Source: Euborellia annulipes (lineage: Eukaryota; Arthropoda; Insecta; Dermaptera; Anisolabididae). Taken from it: DNA of 64,000 bases. Below the pieces are notes generated by a model. That model searched no databases and was not told where the DNA came from. It was given only the letters and a program-made list of their open reading frames with translations. Shown one piece after another: positions 58,047 through 64,000 of the stretch. The DNA lies in NCBI GenBank assembly GCA_023213315.1, contig JAKCPI010001897.1, forward strand, positions 241,596-305,595, written 5' to 3'. The position numbers were made by a program, and so were the translations under genes. How positions within the stretch are numbered: the stretch's first letter is position 1; every line of letters begins with the position of its first letter.

Positions 58047-58790
58047 GATAGAAGCTGATTGTGGAAAACAATAACATGACGACAGTAATTTATTGATTAT
58101 AATGACCAAAATAATCTAGCAAATTATTTCCTTTTTCACCAAACATCATTTTTGTGTTTAAGAAGCACCATAATATTAATCTTAAATAACAATTTTACTT
58201 GAAAAAAAAAGAAATTAAATGATGCTCAAGAAGGAAATTTTTGAATGAAGTTCTAATTTTCCAAGACATGAAAAATTAGAAATGCGACGAGTTTAATTAA
58301 AATGTTTAATTAGACCATTTGAAAAGTACAAATACCCTGAACAATTCATAAAAACGTATTTAGACTTGAACAAGAAATATACAGTATATATATATATATA
58401 TATTAATTCATTTAATTTATTAGGTAGCTTCAAAAGGTTCCAACATTCAAATAATCTCACTTTAATATTTAAATATTAATATTTTTAAATAAATAGTGCA
58501 TATTATACTGTATATTTCAAATATATTGAATTTATTAAGTTTCAATATATTTTAGTTTTTTAAAGGCTAAAATAAATTAAAATTAATGACTTCGGATATA
58601 AAATATAGTCTAATTAAAAATTTTTAAGTGTCTTATATTAGCTAAAAGTGAATAAGAGATGAATGCAGCCAGTTATATTTATTTTTATTTTAAGCCTCAT
58701 TGTGATTATTATCCCTGATTAAAAGAGCCAATATGAATTGATTTAATAAGATTTAAACTTTCGACCGTTGGTTCTCGTTGAAACATTTTG

Positions 58791-59022
58791 TAAATTAAAA
58801 TTAAATATACAAATTAAACACTAGGTTATTTGTTTCAAAGGTTTTATTAATTAAAAATTAACACTTGATACTTATTTCGACAATTTCTTGTCATCATCAG
58901 AATGTAATCACTTCTGATGATGAAAAGAAATTTTCGAAATACGTATCAAGTGTTAATTTTTAATTAATAAACCCTTTGAAACAAATAACCTAGTGTTTAA
59001 TTTGTATATTTAATTTTAATGA
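58791..59022. repeat. Near-perfect 115-bp inverted repeat with hammerhead-like cores
   Basis: Arms 58791-58905 and 58911-59022 differ at only a few positions. Each has CTGATGA, a 5-bp stem with GAAA loop, then GAAATA. The left arm stem is GACAA/TTGTC and the right GAAAA/TTTTC. One arm alone is found at 13371-13470. Confidence 0.82.
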
Positions 59023-59337
59023 ATTGATTTTTTATTATTAAAATATATTAATATGAATTGAAAAACTTTGGAGTGTTGAAATGTTATTTTGGTTGAACCT
59101 GTCCTTTATCCAAATTAAAAATATAATTTTTTAATAATAACCCGTCAAGTTGATTTTAATCCCCCCATGTAAACGAAAACGGCTAATATTTATTGAAAAG
59201 ATGATTTTACAAGTTTTTTAGCCCTGTATATAGACTATGTTTATAATTTATGTTAAGTTGACATCTAAGAAAAAACGAACATCAAAAAAATTTATTTGAA
59301 AGACTCGAATACCATTTTTTCCTTTTAAGCCCCTCTT

Positions 59338-59640
59338 AAATCTTCTGCACATCTATCTTCAAAAAGCCACAGAAATCACCCAACATGCCTGGTTTCCATT
59401 GTCCGTGATATCGAATTTCCATTGGTCTGATATCTTTGTGAAACCTTTCATCTTGCTCGTTACTAAAAGCCCCCAAATTCTTAGAAAAATGATAAAGAGA
59501 TGGAGAAAGTGATTTTTAATGTATATGGTAAGCAAACGTTTTGCAGGAGTCTGCATCCATTTTATTAGATATTATTTCAAAAATCCTCTCACTACACTTA
59601 TGACCTCTCCTAGGGAAATATGAGCATCCTTTTAGATAAA
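59338..59640 (-). pseudogene. C-terminal relic of the same protein, left arm
   Basis: The minus strand reads SERIF, then DADSC, then a broken HFLH block, then NLGAFSNEQDERFHKDIRPM, then RYHGQWKPGMLGDFCGFLK, ending in TAA. It aligns with the plus-strand relic to its right but has different lesions. The two are independent decayed copies rather than a recent palindrome. The RYHGQW segment survives here and is damaged in the right copy. Confidence 0.72.
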
Positions 59641-59779
59641 ATAAAATGCAACCGATACAAATGGCAGTTATGTGGGAATGTAAAAGTTAGAGCAATTTTA
59701 GTGGGACTTTAACGAGAATTTCCAAAATATAACTGTTTTCTTTGTTTGTGGGACAATTGTGCAGTGAGTGAATATTATG

Positions 59780-60210
59780 TCAAGAAAATTTCCCCTGAAA
59801 AAAGTGAATTTCAACCGGGATCTCAAATTGTCTAGTATGTGCCACTTGTAGATACTAAAAATGTCCTTTTGCCTCCTCTTCACATTAAACTTGGACTCAT
59901 GACAAACTTTGTAAAGGCTAGTGAGAGGATTTTTAGACAATTATATGGATGCAAACTAGTTAATGAACTTTTAGACTCCTAAAAAACGTTTGCTTGCCAT
60001 TTATCATTAAAAATTCACTTTCTCCATTCTCATTTATCATGTTTCCCTAAGAATTTGGGGGGCTATTAGTGACGAGCAGGGTGAAAGGTTCCACAAAGAT
60101 ATCAGAACAATGGAAATTCGATGAGATCCAGTCATGTTGGGTGATTACTGTTGGTTTTTGAAGAGAGAAGATGTGATGCCTCTTAAAAGGAAAAAATCGT
60201 ATTAGAGTCT
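59780..60210 (+). pseudogene. C-terminal relic of a transposon-like protein, right arm
   Basis: Plus-strand reading gives LLPPLHIKLGLMTNFVKA at about 59858-59911, then SERIF, then SLKIHFLHSHLSCFPKNLG, then SDEQGERFHKDIRTMEIR, a stop, and MLGDYCWFLKRED. I recognise this block order from a conserved uncharacterised protein widespread in arthropod genomes, which I take to be transposon-derived. There is a stop before YVPLVDTK, a one-base insertion in a G-run after NLG near 60058, and a stop after MEIR. The stretch between FVKA and SERIF is shorter than I expect, suggesting a deletion. It cannot encode a protein now. The minus-strand partner starts 140 bases to the left. Confidence 0.75.
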
Positions 60211-60654
60211 TTCAAATAAATTTTTTTGATGTTTGCTATTTTCTTAGATGTGAACTTAATTCAAATTATAAACATAATCTATATACAGGGCTAAAAATTT
60301 GCAAAATCATTTTTTCAATAAATATTAGCCGTTTTCGTTTACATGAGGTTTGTTCAATATAACAAAAAAAACCTTACTTGATACAACTTTTTATGACCAT
60401 TTTCAGATTTCTACTATAATATGCTATTCAGCTTTGTGTTACTATTTTGTTTTGTCGGCTTGCTGTGTTATTTATTAAAAATACAAATATCGTACGTTCT
60501 ATGCCGTTGTGTCTTTTGAATTTAGTGTGGTAATAGTGGAGACGAGTTGCTTTCGGTGTTCCAAATCTTGCTGGTTCCTCCAAGTTTGTTCAATGGATGT
60601 CTCATAGGTTTGAATTTGTCTCTCAGATCTATGAAGAAGTTGAATGTGTATGAT

Positions 60655-60912
60655 AGGCCTGTTTGTGTTTAGTATGAGTTGACATTGGAGTCTCAATCTT
60701 CTTATTTCCCAAGTCGGGGTGTTACTGAATGTCTCCCAGGCTTGCCTTTGTGATTTACTTTCTATCACTTTAGATATTGAACCACTTGCTAAATCTCAAA
60801 AAAAAAAAAAAAATCACACACACAAACTTCAGATATATAGTAACACCTCGAGTTGGGAAGTAAACAAATTGAGGGCTCGAAGTCAACCCAAACTAAACAC
60901 AAACACAACCAA
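60655..60912. repeat. Inverted repeat of unknown origin
   Basis: 60655-60725 and 60835-60912 share GTAACACC(C/T)CGA, TTGGGAA and AAACACAAAC inverted. The 89-codon minus frame to its left (60499-60768) is glutamine/arginine-rich and I do not recognise it. Confidence 0.5.
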
Positions 60913-60913
60913 C

Positions 60914-61054
60914 CTAACTTAAATATAAAATTTCAGCCTCATAGCTTAATTTCTTCATCCTTATAATTGAACACAGACAGACAGACCCTTTTTGACATGA
61001 ATCGAATACTTTCTCTCTCTATATATATTAACATATATAGAGGTAAGAGAAAGT
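60914..61054 (+). mobile_element. Family A 3' fragment
   Basis: CTTAAATATAAAATTTCAGC, a GACAGACAGA microsatellite and the 3' hairpin with GGTAAGAGAAAGT are present. Confidence 0.75.
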
Positions 61055-61261
61055 AAAATGAGAGAAGCATAAAAGGGAACTCAACTGCGGAACTGAGAAG
61101 TTGCCTGTTGAGATTAGACTTGAAAGTCTGAATATTGTAGGTTTTGGGGAAGATAGAACTTGTTCCATTCTCGGGAGGTAATGGGGATAAAGGAAAATTG
61201 GAATTGATCTACTATACAGACCTGGGGACCAGCAAGACTGCGATCCCGTAAACAACCCACC

Positions 61262-61548
61262 CATGGGCGTACCCAGGGTCAAATCTAGGGGGGGCATGGT
61301 CAGATCATGGTCGTCCAGGGGGGGACAGATCATGGTCGTCCAGATTGTGGCATAGCTATTTTTTATATAGAGGAGTAAAGCCTTCGAATTAAAGGCCTAA
61401 AAACCCTCGAGTCCTAACAAAAAGAATCATTCCCCGTCGCCAGCCACCAATTTTGTTTCGTTTCATCACTTTATAAACATTTAATTTTTTTTTTGTTGCT
61501 TCTAGGGGGGGGGGCAGCTGCCCCTGCCCCTCGCTGGGTACGCCCATG
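61262..61548. mobile_element. hAT-type MITE with exact 8-bp duplication
   Basis: The ends CATGGGCGTACCCAG and CTGGGTACGCCCATG are perfectly inverted over 15 bp. AACCCACC is repeated at 61254-61261 and 61549-61556. The core is G-rich on the left, and GGTCAGATCATGGTCGTCCA-type sequence is tandemly repeated (61289-61345). Confidence 0.88.
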
Positions 61549-62052
61549 AACCCACCTCCAAATATATCAAATATATGATGTAATGTATATATATATATAT
61601 AAGTTTCCTAAAGTTCACGTAATAACCTGATAAAGTTCAAATTCGGTGAAAAGTAAGTCATTAATAAAAATAATATAACTCGCTTTTTTATTGCCGTATT
61701 CAATTTTACCTATTACAATTTTGAAATAAGAGAGTTAACAATATATAAGTAATTAAGAAAATAGTTTTCTGTTCGCTGTTTAAAGTTATTATAACTATTT
61801 AAAAATGAGTGCTTTAATAATATATTTTGGAATATATATATATATATATAGATAATATAAGAAAAATTCAAGAAATATAGACTATTAAAAATAATATAAC
61901 AATCACGACTTCATTCCTATTAAGAATATCGTAGGTGGTATGTAAAATAGATTGATGATATAAAAAATTTATAGAATAAACGTTTATAATAGAGAAGAGT
62001 AAAGAACGATGAAAAAAATAGAAATAAAGGATTTGCTGGCACGTTGGCCATA

Positions 62053-62058
62053 TTTATT
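62053..62058 (-). terminator. Candidate polyadenylation signal AATAAA of the RING gene
   Basis: A minus-strand AATAAA lies about 67 bases after the stop of the RING exon. Its position fits a short 3' UTR, but AATAAA is common by chance in such AT-rich DNA. Confidence 0.4.
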
Positions 62059-62124
62059 ATTACGATGAACCTATGCGCGAGCCGACGTGGGAGAAGAGCG
62101 CCGTCGTGCGCGATGTTGCCATTG

Positions 62125-62317
62125 TCACGAGGCGTCGGTGATCGTTTCCTGGATGGGTGCTCGGCACATTGGGCATTCCACCAATTGAGCACAGCACTGC
62201 TGACAAAATCCTTTATGTCCACAAGGTATCAATCGGACGCTTGCTCGTTTGTCAAAGCAAAGTGTACATGAATCTTCTCGGACTGACACTTTCCGTAATT
62301 GTTCTAAACGGATGTGC
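62125..62317 (-). CDS. Terminal exon of a RING-finger (C3HC4) protein, partial gene
   Basis: The exon encodes 63 residues and ends in a TGA stop. Residues 17-51 form a complete C3HC4 RING: Cys17, Cys20, Cys32, His34, Cys38, Cys41, Cys48 and Cys51. The ligand spacing equals that of the C-terminal RINGs of XIAP-type IAPs, and MYLIP/MIB-type RINGs are similar. The block PCGHKGFC..C and the ending CPMCRAPI are typical of RINGs that bind an E2 enzyme, so the parent is probably an E3 ubiquitin ligase with a C-terminal RING (inference). The exon start is set by a minus-strand acceptor (TATATTCTAG) just upstream; the first G completes a codon split by the intron. Only 12 residues follow the last zinc ligand. 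GC content is far above the surroundings. I cannot name the gene, because the upstream domains lie in exons I do not see, perhaps beyond the right edge. Confidence 0.87.
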
Positions 62318-62319
62318 CT

Positions 62320-62662
62320 AGAATATAACAAACATGTATATATAAATATATTAAAATAAAAACAATATATCCTAGAATAAGTATTAATATTAAAATGACA
62401 GCACACTCACAATGTAGGAAACATGGGATTTCAATAAAGTAAAAATAGAAATAATGGAAAGAATGAGAAAGAATTTTTAGAAAAGTCCCATAAACCACCA
62501 GAGGGGTTTTGAGGGGCTAATAATACATTTTGTATCATTTTTTATATGAAAATGCAAATGAGCTTGCCTATAAAAGGGAAAACATCTAAGCATTTTCCTT
62601 CAGCCATCATCTATCGTCACTCTCAAAACATAAATATAAGATATAAACTGTATATATTATAG

Positions 62663-62702
<40 letters not shown>

Positions 62703-63050
62703 TGTATAGAATATATATATAGGCCTATATATTTGGGGCCAAAGACTTACGATGATCAGTGGCCCTTTGAATGTGAAATATAATAAGGGGAAGTTGAGTG
62801 GATTTTAAGATTAAGATTTTGGGAATAGAGAAGCTTTGTTGAAATCGTAGGAGGTCATAGGAATAAAGACTAGAAATGATCAGTTCTATTGAAAGTGAGC
62901 TTAACAGAGGGTTGTTGAAACTATGCCTCTCTAGTGTTCCATGTATATGTCGAATTGAGTGGTGGGGTGATAGATTTTAATTAAGAGAGCATGACCATGG
63001 TAATATCTTCATAATATCTTCAATGCATATATACTTCTTATATGCAGGAT
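62320..63050. other. Probable intron or upstream region of the RING gene
   Basis: Lies upstream of the RING exon on the minus strand. It contains a (TA)n run and AT-rich sequence. I could not identify another exon with a splice pair. Confidence 0.4.
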
Positions 63051-63051
63051 G

Positions 63052-63130
63052 GGGGCTAGGATGTAGCGGGCTAGGGTGTCGGTTTTCTACAAAAAAGATC
63101 CCTGTTCAAATCCTGTGCATAGGGATTTTT
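63052..63130 (+). mobile_element. SINE S2 head fragment
   Basis: GGGCTAGGATGTAGCGGGCT and GATCCCTGTTCAAATCCTG match the head at 7319-7400. The long body is absent. Confidence 0.6.
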
Positions 63131-63530
63131 TGAGTTTTTATAGAGGGTGAGAAAGAGTGTGAGCGCGAAAATAAATTTTAAACAGTAGCGCACATAGAAA
63201 AATATTCGCGCGCACAAAATTTCGTGCAGAGAATAAGTAAAATTGCACGTACATATGAAATCCATATGAGGAAATTTTTATTTTGGAAAAAAAATGCACA
63301 CACTTAAAAAAGTGCGCACCCCAAATCACAAAAATTTCAGGGAACACCGGTGAGAAGTTGTTGGAGGAAGGAATAATTAACATATTTGTCCCTATATAAA
63401 ATCTATTGAAGTATAGAGAAAATATTTTAACGTATGTTTTTCGGCCCATTGGCGGTTTCTAAAATATAATTTTTAAAATACAAAATATACAAATAAATAA
63501 GACAAATAATTTTTTTGCATTACAAGGGAG

Positions 63531-63650
63531 TATCTAACTTAAATATCAAATTTTAAACAAGCTGCCCTTTCCGTACTAGGGATGTTTGTTCACCATAGAC
63601 TGGCCTTTTTGCGGGAATCACTTTTTTGGACTTTGAAGAAAGAGAGTAGC
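63531..63650 (+). mobile_element. Family A body fragment
   Basis: GGGAGTATCTAACTTAAATA and GCGGGAATCACTTTTTTGGA match the 3' half of family A with substantial divergence. A 5' end (TCTGGTGTGAC) lies separately at 63764. Confidence 0.5.
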
Positions 63651-63703
63651 ACCAAAATGAGAAAATTCAGATATATTTTTTTTTCTTCACATATTTATTT
63701 TAT

Positions 63704-63742
63704 TTGTACAGCTGACGTAAAACCAAGACGTCAGCTGTACAA
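63704..63742. repeat. Perfect 15-bp palindrome with 9-base loop
   Basis: TTGTACAGCTGACGT and ACGTCAGCTGTACAA flank AAAACCAAG. CAGCTGACGTTTCGGTTCC at 63916-63934 shares the stem sequence, suggesting the same Penelope-like unit. Confidence 0.7.
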
Positions 63743-64000
63743 TTAAAATAAATAAAGCGAAAATCTGGTGTGACATCATATAAGTGTAACATAACAAAAG
63801 AAACAATAAGTTATACAAATCCTATAACACCTGGCAACATCAAAATAATTAATAAAGAGGATAAAAATGAGAAATGCAGCTAAGGTTATTTCTTTTAGGT
63901 GGCCAATTCACACAGCTGACGTTTCGGTTCCGTGTTTGATCATTTATGTACCTGGTCGTTCACACTGTGTATATATTTATTATATAAGAATTTACAACAA

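Larger units (their letters stand above)
59157..60345. repeat. Long inverted repeat made of two copies of a transposon 3' end
   Basis: The left arm (59157-about 59640) and right arm (about 59910-60345) are diverged inverted copies. They contain, from centre outward, the C-terminal coding relic of a transposon-like protein, a shared 3' untranslated stretch and the same outer edge (AACGAAAACGGCTAATATT). The coding relics point outward, minus on the left and plus on the right. The outer edges and coding remnants still align but differ at many positions, so the inversion is old. Confidence 0.8.

Noticed and set aside
60499..60768. 89-codon minus frame, Gln/Arg-rich
   Set aside because: Partly inside an inverted repeat. 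I considered a retroelement gag or reverse transcriptase piece but saw no motif.
61920..62222. 100-codon minus-strand frame overlapping the RING exon end
   Set aside because: It reads the RING exon in a shifted frame and then AT-rich 3' sequence. It has no motif.
62044..62271. 75-codon plus-strand frame over the RING exon
   Set aside because: It is the complement of the RING coding sequence; GC-rich coding DNA opens the opposite strand too.

Overview
This is an AT-rich metazoan nuclear window with almost no host coding sequence. I think it comes from an arthropod, possibly a crustacean or chelicerate, but that is an inference. The support is two relics of a transposon-like protein family I associate with arthropod genomes, a Tc1/mariner-type transposase tail, several tRNA-derived SINE families with target-site duplications, hAT MITEs with 8-bp duplications, and a spliced RING-finger exon. 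I see no bacterial-type operons, functional tRNA, rRNA or CRISPR. Most open frames of 60-120 codons here are chance frames or lie inside repeats.

The only convincing host gene is near the right end on the minus strand. It is the terminal exon (about 62125-62317) of a protein ending in a C3HC4 RING finger, with a splice acceptor, a stop codon and a nearby AATAAA. Its upstream exons are not recognisable in the window.

The rest is a nested mobile-element landscape. (1) The dominant family, 'family A' here, has about 670-680 bp in intact copies (29844-30527, 34811-35479, 55193-55869) and more than twenty fragments. It has a long 5' hairpin, an internal CA/GACA microsatellite, a 3' AT-rich hairpin and a motif (ACTTTCTCTTACC) shared in inverted orientation by both ends. 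It inserts in T-runs without a clear duplication, which fits a Helentron-associated (HINE/DINE-1-like) non-autonomous element. (2) A tRNA-derived SINE with A and B boxes has several full copies with 11-14 bp duplications. (3) A short DNA MITE ('family C', 28-bp inverted termini) has inserted into family A in one place and been interrupted by family A in another. (4) Many inverted-repeat units carry the string CTGANGA - short stem - GAAAcgtC, resembling a hammerhead-ribozyme core and the termini of Penelope-like elements. (5) Two hAT MITEs with exact 8-bp duplications and one larger hAT-like element with a near-exact one are present. (6) A 1.4-kb fold-back element with TA ends carries a tRNA-like segment in each arm and a hAT MITE inside one arm. 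(7) Coding relics are a transposon-like protein (12937-13308 and an inverted pair at 59157-60345), a mariner-type transposase C-terminus (43776-43937) and a MADF-like domain (45762-45970).

Layout: 1-13 kb is family A, SINEs and MITEs with long bare AT-rich gaps. 13-30 kb is SINEs, family A fragments, a Penelope-like inverted repeat and two G-rich repeats. 30-46 kb is the densest nesting. 46-53 kb holds an LTR-like repeat pair, the fold-back element and more inverted repeats. 53-59 kb is mostly bare sequence with one intact family A copy. 59-64 kb holds the palindromic pseudogene, a hAT MITE and the RING exon. The elements do not form a pathway; their value is the order of insertions they record.
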